The notes beneath the pieces are model-generated. The model did no database searches, was not told the origin of the DNA, and saw nothing but the letters and a program-made list of their open reading frames with translations. A stretch of DNA of 64,000 nucleotides from Notospermus geniculatus (taxonomy: Eukaryota; Nemertea; Pilidiophora; Heteronemertea; Lineidae), in contig NMRB01002281.1 in NCBI GenBank assembly GCA_002633025.1, forward strand, positions 1-64,000. The letters run 5' to 3'. The translations under genes were made by a program, and so were the position numbers. This document shows positions 20,385 through 31,949 of the stretch, one piece after another; positions within the stretch are counted from its first letter, which is position 1; the number at the start of each line of letters is the position of its first letter.

Positions 20385-21135
20385 CCCAGGGGGCAAAACC
20401 CCATTTTTGGCGAAAATGGGGGACCAGCTGCTGTAAAAAGCCACCCCCTGGTAATGTGTTCAGGGGACCCCCCTGAGTCACGCTAGGGTGGGTGGCCTTT
20501 GAGATTTTTTGCAAGACGCCGAAAAATTGACTTTGAAGTTCAGGACACTGACTTTATCATTGAACCCAAGAACTGACACATGATGAGCGTTGTACAGGAG
20601 AATGGGACCCGAAGTACAGCTAACTTTTGAACGGTTGGATTTACACCCCATAAATGTATTACCAACAGATAGAAACATGGTGCCTCCGAAGCAGAGAAGC
20701 ATGTTCCTAACTATTTTTGAATAGTTATGTAATAAGAAATGAATTTTTTATGCTAATTAACGCAAAAATGGGTCAAAATACATAAAAACGCGGTTTCCAA
20801 TTACATAACTAGTTAGAAACTACAAAGAACATGCTTATTCGATTGCAAGCCACCATGTTTCTATCTGTTGATAATACATTTATGGGGTGTAAATCCAACC
20901 ATTCAAAAGTTAGCTGTACATCGGGTCCCATTCCCCTGTACAACGCTCAGTCATGTGTCAGTTCTTGGGTTCAATGATAGTCAGTGTCCTGAACTTCAAA
21001 GTCAATTTTTCGGCGTCTTGCAAAAAATCTCAAAGGCCACCCACCCTAGCGTGACTCAGAGGGGTCCCCTGAACACATTAGCAGGGGGTGATTTAAAAGC
21101 AGCTGGTCCCCCATTTTTGCCCTTTGCCCCCTGGG
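20385..21135. mobile_element. Foldback element, ~330-bp arms
   Basis: The left arm (20385 to about 20715) and right arm (about 20820-21135) are inverted copies at roughly 85-90% identity by eye, with about 100 bp between them. The ends read CCCAGGGGGCAAA / TTTGCCCCCTGGG and TA flanks both sides. Landmarks present in both arms include GGGTGGGTGGCCTTTGAGA (inverted on the right) and TAAATGTATTACCAACAGAT. No coding sequence. Confidence 0.8.
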
Positions 21136-21213
21136 TATATTGTTAGTTTTCAATTGAATCAGTTCCATGCTGGTATTGGTCGCACATCAAGCAAATGTAT
21201 CTCCCCGCTTTTT

Positions 21214-22425
21214 AGCTCACTCGTGAGCTTTTACCGTCCTGCGGTGTCCGTCGTCGTCGTCCGTTAGCAGGGCACGTTTCGTAACCGCTGGAGCTATTAG
21301 CCTATTGATCTGAAACTTGGTACATACCCCTAGGTCAGATGACCTATGACACCAAGTTTCAGTCCAAGTTCGGTCCGATTGGATTCTTGGCTTGGCCTCC
21401 AGGTGGCCAAAACCAAAAACACAAAAAGTGTAATAAGGCCTAAAAAAAAGGTGTGGTTCTGGTAACCTGACCGACCCTAATTTTTGCCGCCCAATTTCCC
21501 TACTCAACTTTTTTTATTGACCATTTTCAACCATAAACAAAACCCATGTGCTCTCTGCACTATGAATAATCTACTGACGAACTCTTCTGACCATGTCCGA
21601 GAAGAACTGAAGGTGTTTCTTGTCAACCATGGTGGTAGCATTCAGTTTGATATATATATGGCCTCCACCAGGAAGTTAGTATTTATACCTACATAAAATG
21701 CTAAGTTCAGGAGTAAAAAAGCAGAGCAAAATAAAAAAAAATCCCTCCCTCCCGACCCTTCCTGAAGGAGACCTCTTTACCGGAACCACACCTTTTCTTT
21801 TTAGGCCTAACTCCTGAACTAATGACTGGATCGTCTCCAAATTTTTATCATAGGTGTATCTAATTAGGATACATAACATATATAACGGGTTTTGATTTGA
21901 CCTACATGTACTTTTCAAGGTCACAGAGGTCAAAGTTCTACAAAAGTGACGAACCTGCCACAGGTCCTCATTATTTCACCAAGCATCTTCATATCTTGCA
22001 TAAACATGTATTAGAGGGGTACCTTCAAAACTACCATGTTTCGATCCGATCGGACATCCAATATGGCCACCAGGTGGCATAACCTGAAAATCATCCAAGT
22101 GCTATAACTCAGGAACGGCTTGACCCAGAGTGCTCAAACTTGATATTTACCTCTCTCTAGGTGACCTTTTATGTGCTATAACTCAGGAACAACTTGACCC
22201 AGAGCGCTCAAATGTGCTATGTGGCTCCCTCTAGATGACCTTTATGTGCATGTGAAGTTTTGGCCCGATCGGACATCCAATATGGCCGCCAGGTGGCGTA
22301 ACCCAACAATCATTGAAGTCCTGCAACTTGGGATTGACCTGACCCAGATTGCTCATAACTGACATGTACCTCTCTCTGTCATTACACTAACGAGTGAGCA
22401 CCTGGTCCATGGACCATTTCATTAG
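21214..22425 (+). repeat. TTAGCTCAC repeat family B, copy 1 (interrupted)
   Basis: The unit starts TTAGCTCACTCGTGAGCTTTT, runs through CGTCCGTCGTCGTCGTCCGT, GCACGTTTCGTAACCGCTGG and GGCCTCCAGGTGGCCAAAAC, and ends GGTCCATGGACCATTTCATT. A 371-bp element interrupts it at 21437. This style of dispersed repeat is frequent in marine invertebrate genomes. No protein is encoded. Confidence 0.8.
21437..21807. mobile_element. PIF/Harbinger-like MITE, TAA duplication
   Basis: The ends read GGCCTAAAAAAAAGGTGTGGT and, inverted, GGCCTAAAAAGAAAAGGTGT; TAA flanks both sides. The empty site is seen in the neighbouring family B copy at 22622-22640 (AAGTGCAATAACTCCTGAA). A 3-bp TWA duplication is the hallmark of PIF/Harbinger. 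Confidence 0.85.
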
Positions 22426-23625
22426 CTCACCAGTGAGCTCTTACAATGGTGCAGCGTCCGTCGTCGTCGTCTGTTAGGAGGGCACGTTTTGTAACCGCTG
22501 GGGCTATTGATCTGAAACTCGGTACATATATACCCCTAGGTCAGATGACCTATGACACCAAGTTTCGGTCCGATTTGATTCTTGGCTTGGCCTCCAGGTG
22601 GCCAAAACCAAAAACACAAAAAGTGCAATAACTCCTGAAATAATGACTTGATCATCTCCAAATTTTTATCATAGGTGTATCATGTTAGGATACATAACAT
22701 ATATACCGGTAACGGGGTTTTGATTTGACCTACTTTTCAAGGTCACAGAGGTCAAAGTTCTACAAAAGTGACGAACCTACCACAGTTCTTCATTATTTCA
22801 CCGAGCGTCTTCATATCTTGCATAAACGTGTATTAGAGGGGTACCTTCAAAATTACCAAGTTTCGGCCCGATCGGACATCCAATATGGCCACCGGGTGGC
22901 GTAACCTGAAAATCTTCCAAGTGCTATAACTCAGGAACGGCTTGACCCAGAGTGCTCAAACTTGATACGTACCTCCCTCTAGATGACCTTTACAAGCACG
23001 TCAAATTTCGGCCTGATTCAACTTCCTATATGGCCGCCAGGTGGCGTAACCCGAAAATCATCAAATGTGCTATAACTCAGGAACGACTTGACCCAGGGCG
23101 ATCAAATTTAATATGTACCTCCTTCTAGATGACCTTTACAAGCACGTCAAATTTCGGCCTGATTGAGGTTCCAATATGGCCACCAGGTGGCGTAACCCGA
23201 AAATCATCAAATGTGCTATAACTCAGGAACGACGTGACCCAGAGCAATCAAACTTGATATTTACCTCCTTCTAGATGACCTTTACAAGCACATCAAATTT
23301 CGGCCTGATTAAACTTCCAATATGGCCACCAGGTGGCGTAACCCGAAAATCATCAAATGTGCTATAACTCAGGAACGACTTGACCCAGAGCACTCACATG
23401 TGCTATGTGGCTCCCTCTAGATGACCTTTATGTGCATGTGAAGTTTTGGCCGAATTGGACATCCAATATGGCCGCCAGGTGGCATAAACTGAAAATCATT
23501 GAAGTCCTACAACTTGGGAATGACTTACCAGATTGCTCATATAACTGATAAACCTCTCTCTGTCATTTTACACTATTATGTCCAAACGGGTGAGCACATG
23601 GTCCATGGACCATTTCATTATGGTT
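22426..23625 (+). repeat. Family B, copy 2, with ~145-bp internal tandem repeats
   Basis: This is a second uninterrupted unit from TTAGCTCACCAGTGAGC to GGTCCATGGACCATTTCATT. Its distal half holds about four tandem sub-units of ~145 bp, each with AGATGACCTTTA[CT], AATATGGCC.CCAGGTGGC and GTGCTATAACTCAGGAACG. Confidence 0.8.
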
Positions 23626-24816
23626 TCCGATCTCAAGATCGGAAACCATATAGTGTTTGGTCGTGGTGTCTGTCTGTGTGTGTGTGTGTCTGTCTGTCTG
23701 TCTGTCTGTCTGTTCAGTCTGTCACACCTGTAACTTTGTTCCTGCAAGAGCTACAGACCTGGAAACGTGACCTACCCCCAGGTTTCATGACCTGAGCTAC
23801 AAGATGGGATGAAAATTTCCAGTCTCCGATACCTGGTTCATGGTGAAATTGATATATCAAAAGTTGAGATTTTGTCTGTCACACTTTTGTTTCTTGAATA
23901 ACTTGTCTCCGACGCCAGGTAGAGCACTAGTAACAAGTTCCTTCCCTATGTTTATGGTCCTTGGCAAGATACTGGCATCAACAAATTTATTATCCAGTGT
24001 CAGCATCATAATGATATTGATATATCAAATTTGATATTTTGACATATCGGGAGATCTGCCACAGTAAGCGACATGAAACTGGTATCACAACATCATTGCT
24101 CATCCACGGATGTTATTGCAACTGAAATTTTCAGTTTGCACCTGCTCGGTCGCGTGATATTTGCTGATATCGTGGTGAGATTTGATATTCAAATTTGATA
24201 ACATGACATAAGTCAGAATCTGGTGATGGTAGAGACCTAAAACCTTCACCTACACCTAGGTTATCAAGGATGAGCTTTCAGATTACGCAATGACCTTGAA
24301 GGTCAGAGGTCAAGGTCAAGGTCAAACAGTTCTTAAGCGCAAATCTCCTCGGAATTTCAGGAAAAAACGAATTAGAAGCCTGAATTTACCATCCCCGATA
24401 GGTTTAATCAGGGATCCTGTCCCAGTTATGCAATACTTCTCAAGGTCAAAGGTCAAGGTCACAGCCAACCATCACAAATAACATGAGACAGAACCTGGTG
24501 ATGGTGGAAGCCTAAAACCTTCACCTACACCTACGTTATCAAGGATGGGCTTTCAGATTACACAATGACCTTGAAGGTCAGAGGTCAAGGTCAAGGTCAA
24601 ACAGTTCTAAAGTGCAAATCTACTCAGAATTTCAGGGCAAAACTAATTAGAAGCCTGCATTAACCATCCCCTATTGGTTTAATCAAGGATCCCTGTTCCA
24701 GTTACGCAACACTTCTCAAGGTCAGAGGTCAAGGTCACAGATAACTAGCTCTAGAGTAGTAAACTTCTCATCGGAAACCATTGACATCGCTCCGATGTCC
24801 TTTTCTTGTTGAAAAA
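23626..24816 (+). repeat. Left arm of a ~4.5-kb inverted duplication (families A and C)
   Basis: The arm starts with the near-palindrome TGGTTTCCGATCTCAAGATC, runs through a TGTC/TG microsatellite, family A text, ATATCAAATTTGATATTTTG, and two ~273-bp tandem family C units rich in TCAAGGTCA. It ends near CATCGCTCCGATGTCCTTTT. The whole order recurs inverted at 26785-28135. Confidence 0.8.
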
Positions 24817-25244
24817 GTTTTACCCTCAGTCCGAAGACGCATTGTGATATAGTTCCATCCGTCCAAAAGTGATACCTCCTCCTAGACCATTCAACGGAAG
24901 AGTTTGAAACTTTGGTATATATTAGGTACTCATCCACTAATGTGCACAACACTCTTGGAATTTCGATCCAACTCCTTGTCTTTCCACCAGTGGGCAATAT
25001 GTGAAAAACATATTTGTGGTCATTACTGGATAGTGACGAAATTTTTTTGATGGTCTATCTCTAAGAGCTTCATAATATATCGTACGGGTTTTGACCTTGA
25101 CCTACTTTCAAGGTCACAGGGGTCAAAACTTTCATAAAAACCATGAGAAACATGGGGAAAACACATTCATGGGCATTATTCCTTACCTGTTTGTGATGTA
25201 GGTACAAAACTGTATGGTGGTGTATCTGTAACAGCTTTCATAAC
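24817..25244. other. Spacer of the inverted duplication; no gene seen
   Basis: Remnants of family B-like text (GGTCACAGGGGTCAAAACTT) are visible. No coding sequence is recognised. Confidence 0.4.
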
Positions 25245-25850
25245 ATGTTGCATATCTATCTATGTATCTACAACTTTATTCATGTAGTTTAGTACATAAT
25301 TGTGCAGGTGGCGCGAGAAAGGTGCAGACTGACGTGCACAAAACAAAAGATCCCATTCCCAAGTAGAATAGAACAAAAGCATAGAACTTAGAAATAAAAT
25401 AGACATGCCTTGAGATATGTAAATAAGTAAAAATTCGTGTTTAGAGATAGATCAGGTCATGACCGCCATCTCCCTCACCTAAAGACGCCCCAACTACTCT
25501 TAGGATTTCATTTATGTCTTCTCTTGTTTGTCCCGCATCTCTGAGGCGAAGGAGATCGTGGATCAGACCTTCTACCTGCAAATCAACCTCAACCCTCAGC
25601 TGGTTAGCAAATAGCCATAATTTTTGGGCCGAGGACCTACTTCCCTTTAGGGTGGTGGATGTGGTCACCAGCTTCGTACATGTATAGATATTAGAGTTAT
25701 TTTGCATCTTCCTTAATATTTTCCTGACGGCTGTTCTCGTGGCAACATAAAAAAGATCTACAGATTTGTCATTCCAAGTCCCATAGGACTGACCCATATA
25801 AGGACATACAGAATGAAGTGAAGAAAACTTTCTTATGTAGGCCATTCGTT
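25245..25850 (-). mobile_element. LINE 3' fragment
   Basis: A 134-codon minus-strand frame (25441-25845) reads like the end of a non-LTR reverse transcriptase ORF: YIRKFSSLHSVCPYMGQSYG, then DLFYVATRTAVRKILR, where many LINEs have F...R.A.R.I. The following 3' region has AATAAA near 25270 and ends in a TAGATACATAGATAGATATG tail, typical of LINE 3' ends. The RT palm itself is absent, so the clade cannot be named. Confidence 0.45.
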
Positions 25851-26174
25851 TACTTCCACGAGCTAGCTCAGAACAGACGCTACACCGTTCGTTTACACCG
25901 GAACTGCGTCATCGGGGCTTCCTCAGACCAGGCGCGACTAGCCCTACCCGCCGAGGTGGGCTTCTCGTGGAACCTTCCCAGGATGCATTGTTTCAAAATG
26001 GCGGCAACGTTAGGGAAAGTTATTGTGGACGGCGACAAATTTATCGTCTGTGGCCGCCATGATGGTTTCCCCGAGGAAGGCACGAGACCGTTTGATTACT
26101 GGCTGTTGTGCGCACGCTCAGCTTGTTCCTTCCGGGGCTTGCCCGAGGAAGTAATCGAACATGCTAATTGAAAT
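25838..26174. repeat. Dispersed TIR-like repeat family E, copy 1
   Basis: The right end AGTAATCGAACATGCTAATT is matched, inverted and imperfectly, by the left end TAGGCCATTCGTTTACTT. Internal text (ACGCTACACCG, CAGGCGCGACTAGCCCTACCC) is related to 30090-30180, and the same end sequence occurs at 30405-30425 and 37440-37457. A plus-strand frame starting in CAAAATGGCGGCAACG (25997) is open to 26171 but lies within the repeat, so I do not call it a gene. Confidence 0.55.
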
Positions 26175-26784
26175 CAGAAATTGTCTAATTTGGTGCCCGA
26201 GATGTGTAGCACTGGGTTGCGAACGAATAACAGTATTCTGAAACATTATTTCTATTGTAATATTGACATTATCGGAGCTGTAATACAGTAGTTAGGACTT
26301 AGATGCATTGAAGGTAATTCGGTACTCAACAGAGAATTTGCCAGCAATACACCATGTAACTGTTCAGTGAATAAAGTAGTTCCAGTTTTCCCAACATGGC
26401 GGCTTTGTCATTTGTCTTCACCCACTCTTAACTTAGTCATATACTTTCTCTCAGGTAAAGCCGATGCAACACAAGTTGTTGTGGAAACGTATGTGTCAGC
26501 GTGATACAGCGCGACTCCTCTGCCAGCAGGACACCTCTCTGTTAAGGACACCAAAATTCAGTCCCAAATTGATCATTCCTTTTCATTCTGTGAGCTGTAG
26601 TCGTCATGCAGTGTCCGTCGTCGTCGGACGTCGTAGTCTGTTAGCAGGGCACGTTTCGAAACCACTGGGGCTATTGATCTGATACTTGTTATATATACCC
26701 CTACGTCAGATGCCCTATGACATCAAGTTTCAGTCCGATTCGATTCTTGGCTTGGCCACCAGATGGCCAAAACAAGTGCAACAA
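26175..26784. other. No gene seen; family B head fragment
   Basis: Positions 26590-26770 match the first 180 bases of family B (GTCCGTCGTCGTCGG, GTTAGCAGGGCACGTTTCG, ATTCTTGGCTTGGCCACCAG). The rest is unassigned. Confidence 0.6.
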
Positions 26785-28135
26785 GAAAAGGACATCGGAG
26801 CGATGTCAGTAGTTTCCGATGAGAAGTTTACTACTCTAGAGCTAATTAACTGTGACCCTGACCTCTGACCTTGAGAAGTATTGCGTAACTGGAACAGGGA
26901 TCTTTGATTAAACCTATAGGGGGTGGTTAATGTTGGCTTCTAATTAGTTTTCCCCTGAAATTCTGTGTAGATTTGCATTTTAGAACTGTTTGACTGTGAC
27001 CTTGACCTCTGACCTTAAAGGTCATTGCATAATCCAAAAGGTCATCCTTGATGACCTTGGTGTAGGTGAAGGTTTTAGGCTTTCACCATAACCAGGTTCT
27101 GCGTTATATCATGTTATCTGTGAAGTTGACTGTGACCTTGACCTCTGACCTTCAGAAGTACCGTTTTGCATAACTGGAACAGGCATCTTTGATTAAACTT
27201 ATAGGAGATGGTTAATTCAGGCTTCTAATTAGTTTTCTCCTGAAATTCTGAGCTGAGCAGATTTGCACTTTAGAACTGTTCGACCTTGACCTCTGACCTT
27301 CAACGTCATTGCATAATCTAAAAGCTCATCCTTGATAACCTAGGTGTAGGTGAAGGTCTTAGGCTTCCACCATCACAAGGTTCTGACTTATCTCATGTTA
27401 GCTGTGACGGTTGACTGTGACTTGACCTCTGACCTTGAGAAGTATTGCGTACCTGGAACAGGATCATTGATTATTAACCTATAGAGGAACTTCACGTGAC
27501 GTCATCACTGACCTCATAATTCGCACGTCAGCCATGTTGGACGTCATTTGAAGCTACGAATGCGTTGGACGTGACGTCCAACATGGCGGCATCTCGTCGC
27601 GGCAGTGACGTCACAATCGTGAGTGAAGAACCTCTATAGGGATGGTTAATTCAGGCTTCTAATTAGTTTTCTCCTGAAATTCCAAGGAGATTTACACTTC
27701 AGAACTGTTTGACCTTGACTTTGACCTTTGACCTTCAAGATCATTACGTAAATTGAAAGCTCATCCTTGATAACCTAGGTGTAGGTGAAGGTTTTATGCT
27801 TCTACCATCACCAGATTCTGACTTACGTCATGTTATCAAATTTGAATATCAAATCTCACCACGATATCAGCAAATATCATGCGACTGAGCAGGTGCAAAC
27901 TGAAAATTTCAGTTGCAATAACATCCGTGGATGAGCAATGATGTTTTGATGCCAGTTTCAAGTCATTTACTGTGGCAGATCTCCCGATATGTCAAAATAT
28001 CAAATTTGATATATCAATATCATTATGATGCTGACACTGGAGAATAAATTTGTTGATGCCAGTATCTTGCCAAGGGCCATAAACATAGGGAAGGAACTTG
28101 TCATTATGGTTTCCGATCTCAAGATCGGAAACCAT
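26785..28135 (-). repeat. Right arm of the ~4.5-kb inverted duplication
   Basis: The arm opens AACAAGAAAAGGACATCGGAG and runs backwards through three family C units (26840, 27120, 27410), the ATATCAAATTTGATATATC block and family A text, to the TTCCGATCTCAAGATCGGAA near-palindrome at 28110. One of its units is split by a 149-bp MITE. The extra unit explains why it is longer than the left arm. Confidence 0.8.
27485..27633. mobile_element. 149-bp palindromic MITE, CTATAG duplication
   Basis: CTATAG flanks both sides (27479-27484, 27634-27639). The ends are AGGAACTTCAC and, inverted, AGGTTCTTCAC. The interior is near-palindromic and rich in TGACGTCA-type words around CCAACATGG. Sister family C units near 26917 (AAACCTATAGGGGGTGG) and 27200 provide the uninterrupted site. 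Confidence 0.85.
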
Positions 28136-28203
28136 ATTGTGTTTGGTCATGGTGTCTGTCTGTCTGTGTGTGTGTGTGTCTGTGTGTGTGTGTGTGTGTA
28201 TCN

Positions 28204-28602
28204 TTCCAGTTACGCAATACTTCTCAAGGTCAGAGGTCAAGGTCACAGATAACTAGCTCTAGAGTAGTTAACTTCTCATCGGAAACCATTGACATCGCTC
28301 CGATGTCCTTCTCTTGTTACACTTGTTACTAGTGCTCTACCTGGCGTCGGACACAAGTTATTCAAAAAACGAAAGTGTGGCAGACAAAATCTCAACTTTT
28401 GATATATCAATTTCACCATGAACCAGGTATCGGAGACTGGAAATTTTCATTTCATCTTGTAGCTCAGGTCATGAAACCTTGGAGTAGGTCACATTTCCAG
28501 GTCTGTAGCTCTTGCAGGAACAAAGTTACAGGTGTGACAGACTGAACAGACAGACACCATGACCAAACACAATATGGTTTCCGATCTTGAGATCGGAAAC
28601 CA
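28204..28602 (+). repeat. Families C and A, further direct copy
   Basis: Positions 28205-28320 repeat the end of family C (CTAGCTCTAGAGTAGTTAAC, CATCGCTCCGATGTCC). Family A follows directly and ends with TTCCGATCTTGAGATCGGAA at 28578-28597. The preceding TG microsatellite (28155-28200) ends in an ambiguous base at 28203, so this junction may be an assembly join. Confidence 0.7.
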
Positions 28603-28923
28603 TAATAACTGGATCATCTCCAAATTTTTATCATAGGTGTATCTAATTGGGATACATAACTTATATAACGGGTTTTTGATTTGACATACTTTTCAAGGTC
28701 ACAGAGACAAAAGTTTTACAAAAGTAACAAACCTGCCACAGTTCGCCATTTCACTGAGTGACTTCATATCTTGCATAAACCTGTATCAGAGGGATACCTT
28801 CAAAAATACTGAGTTTTGGCACCATCGGACATCCAGTATGGCCACCAGGTGGCATAACCTGAAACTCATCTGAGTGCTATACGTCAGAAACAGCTTGACC
28901 CAGAGTGCTCAAATAGTAAAGTA
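28603..28923 (+). repeat. Family B, copy 3, split by the Tigger-like element
   Basis: Family B text (CAAATTTTTATCATAGGTGT, TGGCCACCAGGTGGCATAAC, GACCCAGAGTGCTCAAA) stops at 28923 and resumes at 30057 with TACCTCCCTCTGTCATTACA, as in intact copies. Confidence 0.75.
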
Positions 28924-29309
28924 CAGTAGAACTCGCGTAACTCGACATCGTATAACCCGTCACTGTGCACAAGTCGGCACCTGCCAGGAAGTCCCGATTA
29001 ACTACAACGTTAATTCCATTTAAAAATATGCATACAAGTCGTCATTCGTAAGTCGTCATTTAACACAAGTCGTCACTAATCTGACAGTCCCGTGTAATAG
29101 AAATGTCAAGTAAAATAACGCCTGTAACTCGTCACCGCCGGAAAATGATTTGACGCATGTTGCATGTCGCTCAGCTGCACCTCATTCAGCAATAGGAGCA
29201 ATCAGCTGCGCGTATTGCCAAAAGATGGCAGCAAAGTTCTAGTGGACCAATACACAGGAAAATCCACGTGATTGGTGCTCGATGAGGAATGAATGGGTCC
29301 GCTATTTGC

Positions 29310-29365
29310 ATTGAATTGGGCCGTAGTAACACCTATTGGTCAACTCACTGACAGCTCCTATTGGC
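29310..29365 (+). repeat. Repeat shared with 63945-64000 (inverted)
   Basis: GAATTGGGCCGTAGTAACAC, CCTATTGGTCAACTC and GACAGCTCCTATTG match the reverse complement of the window's end. The element is cut by the window edge, so its full extent is not visible. Confidence 0.7.
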
Positions 29366-29529
29366 GAAACGCGCCACACAGGTTTTCTGGAACCCTCCCG
29401 ACTTGAGTCCGGTTCAGCTTTGATACACTCACTGCGTCAGGGAAACGATCTCCTTCCTCACACTGAACTATCAAAGTTTCCCCAACATAGTCCTGATGTG
29501 AAATACATGCTATCCCTTGACAGACGACG

Positions 29530-29785
29530 TTAATAATAATAATAATAATGGCGAATTCTTATATAGCGCTTCATAGCGTATTACGCTCTCTAAGCGCTTC
29601 ACACATTATTACCCCAGCCTATGATTCAGAAACCTTTCTGTAGAAACCAAAGGGCAGCCACAATATAGCGCACACGATGGACATTTCAGGCCAGTTGAGA
29701 GTTACAGAGTGGCACGGCCGGGGATCGAACCCACGATCTTCCGATCATGAGTCCACAGCCCTAACCATTATGCCACCGCGCTCCC
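29530..29785 (-). mobile_element. tRNA-derived SINE with (ATT)n tail
   Basis: On the minus strand the head reads GCGGTGGCATAATGGTTAGG (A box) and GTGGGTTCGATCCCCGG (B box), with the anticodon-loop region ACTCATGAT. The body follows, with AAGCGCTTAGAGAGCGTAATA, and a (TTA)n tail at 29531-29548. The head is related to the one at 43497-43560. Confidence 0.75.
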
Positions 29786-30081
29786 GTTACCTCGACAGTA
29801 TTCATTGGTGCACGCCTGTTTCCGCAGCCCACAAGATCAAAGATGATGTATAGACGTACGTGCACATGTACAGTGCAGGGAAACCAGGAATTCCCAGCAC
29901 ACACGTCACGTCGTCACTGATGAGTCAGACTGCAAGTCGTCATTTTGACGAGTTACATGCAAGTTGTCATTATGACAAGTTATCTTTACTCGTCCTTCTT
30001 GTAAGTCGTCAAAAAAATCCCAGTCCCGAAGGTGCCGAGTTACGCGAGTTCTACTGTACCTCCCTCTGTCATTACACTATT

Positions 30082-30425
30082 TGGCGTGTTCGAAAACTAA
30101 CTCGCGCCTACACCGGCCTGTCACAACAGGCGCTACTAACCCTCCCCCTGAGCCAGTTACTTTGGGAAGTATCAGCATGCAGAGCATGATGTCACTTCCG
30201 AATGTAGATGCACACAGCCCTCGCATACATCGATCCATACATCAGCGCGCAAAAGAAAAAACGCTGTCGTGTTTGACACGAGTAAAGTGTCATGGCAGAC
30301 AATCAGAGTGCATCTGCCATGACACTTTACTCGTGTCTAACATGACAGCGTTCTTTTATTGGCCTCCAATGCGCATGTCTGAGAAAGCGCTAGTGCCTGG
30401 ACAGTGAAAGTAATCGAACATGCTA
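30082..30425. repeat. Family E, copy 2, with a strong hairpin
   Basis: The ends GGCGTGTTCGAAAACTAAC and AGTAATCGAACATGCTAAT are imperfect inverted matches. Inside, ACACGAGTAAAGTGTCATGG at 30277 pairs with its inverse ending at 30337. The right half (30328-30400) supplies the empty site for the element at 37537. Confidence 0.7.
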
Positions 30426-31688
30426 ATATCTCGTACCTCAAGTAAAATTCCATGAACGTGATTGGCTCATTTACGTCATGTGACCTTGTGTCATTTCGAT
30501 ATGTCCCCCCGCGGGCGGTCATATCGCGATATGTTGCCCGCTACCATGGCCTCGCAAAGCCTCGGGAGACATATCATCCCAGCGGGGGGACATTCAGTAT
30601 GTCACCCGACATTTCGGGCAACATTTTTATAATGTCCAACCAGGTGAGCACATGGACGGTCCATGGACCATTTCACNCTAAGGTCTTTAGTGTGTGTTTC
30701 ACCATCAACACGATAGATGAAAAGGGGAATGCGGTAACAGGTGAACAATAGTCGATCAATGGCCAGGGAATCTAACAACCCATGTTGATCACTCGGCGAC
30801 TTCCGACGGGTTTTCCAAGACCGCCACACAATTACACGATTACCCCGATTGAAACGAACATCATCACCACAAAATGATTACGGTCAGTGGTAAAAGTGAT
30901 TGACACTATTGACTGATGATAGATTGTGGACACTCAGCAAACTTTCTTCCAATGAGGTCACTACTCCAATCCCTCATCAATACTACAATTTACCGCAGAC
31001 CCCTCGTGACATGAATCCACCAATTATGAACCATAGTCACCTTTTCCTGGTATCCGCCCCCCATTCATGGCGATTTCATACACTGTGCGCGGTATTGGGG
31101 GAACAATCCAGTATGTTAACTCATTCAGAACTTATAACCTACAACGTGGATTATCAAGACCCATCTAGGCCCCGTTTATAATTTTTAGTACAAGAAAAAT
31201 CGTAAGTGTACAACGGGCATAACGTATTTATAAATTTATTGTCGTCAACTTCGCGGAGCGCTATTCGAAATTCGGTGTGCGTTTCGTCTGGTGTTGGATG
31301 TGATCTTTGGTTGCCACTTCGTGGCTACGAAACATTAAACATCGTAAAGCCCTTGTCAAACCAAAGTAGTTCTCGAAAAGCCCGGCCCCGCTCTAAAAAT
31401 TTTTAAAAGGCCGCCGACGATCCGCCCGGCCCGAGCCCGTCCATGAAATACGTAAAAAGACTGTAAAACGTTGTCGCTAGTACCCCTCACCGTTCGCACA
31501 GAGTTTGCCCCGTTGGCAACATTTTCAAGAAGGTAGTGAGGTACTAGTTTGGTGTGATGGTATTGGAAGCCTATCGGTCTTGCTACACATGTATGCTAAA
31601 ATGCTAAAACATGCATTCGCAGCGGGCGGTATTGAGGCGCCACCATCTGAAAACGGATATAAAGTCGACTTTTGCATTTCGTCAAGTT
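30426..31688. other. No gene seen
   Basis: There is a family B tail fragment at 30630-30675 (GTGAGCACATGG, GGTCCATGGACCATTTCA) with an ambiguous base at 30677. ATATGTCCCCCCGCGGGCGG at 30498 is partly mirrored near 30570-30590. The remaining open frames are short and unconvincing. Confidence 0.4.
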
Positions 31689-31949
31689 CAGGCCTCCCAC
31701 TGTTCCTATAATTCCTATACATAATATGTATTTCCTATATTTTTAAGATTTCGCTCCTATAATTCCTATATTCCTATAATTCCTATATTTCTTCAATTTT
31801 GTCCTATAATTCCTATATTTCCAGTCTGTCCAAAAGTGGACAAGTGTATTTTAGCCTTTAAACTACGTTAAACTGATTTCTGTGAGGGGGAGGGGAGTTA
31901 CACCTGTCCTCCTTTGTAATGTGTTGTCTTCTTTCTCTTTTCCTTTGGG

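Larger units (their letters stand above)
28924..30056. mobile_element. pogo/Tigger-like non-autonomous element
   Basis: TIRs of about 22 bp: CAGTAGAACTCGCGTAACTC at both ends (inverted on the right). TA flanks both sides and the family B copy gives the empty site. Subterminal regions are full of AAGTCGTCA[TC]T repeats. CAGTAGAAC-type ends with a TA target resemble pogo/Tigger elements; the superfamily call is inference. There is no transposase. It holds a SINE at 29530-29785 and a repeat shared with the window's last 55 bases. Confidence 0.8.

Noticed and set aside
25818-26171. 117-codon plus-strand frame with a good ATGGCGGC start context
   Set aside because: It lies within dispersed repeat family E, which recurs at 30082-30425 and 37440 without the frame; no known domain.
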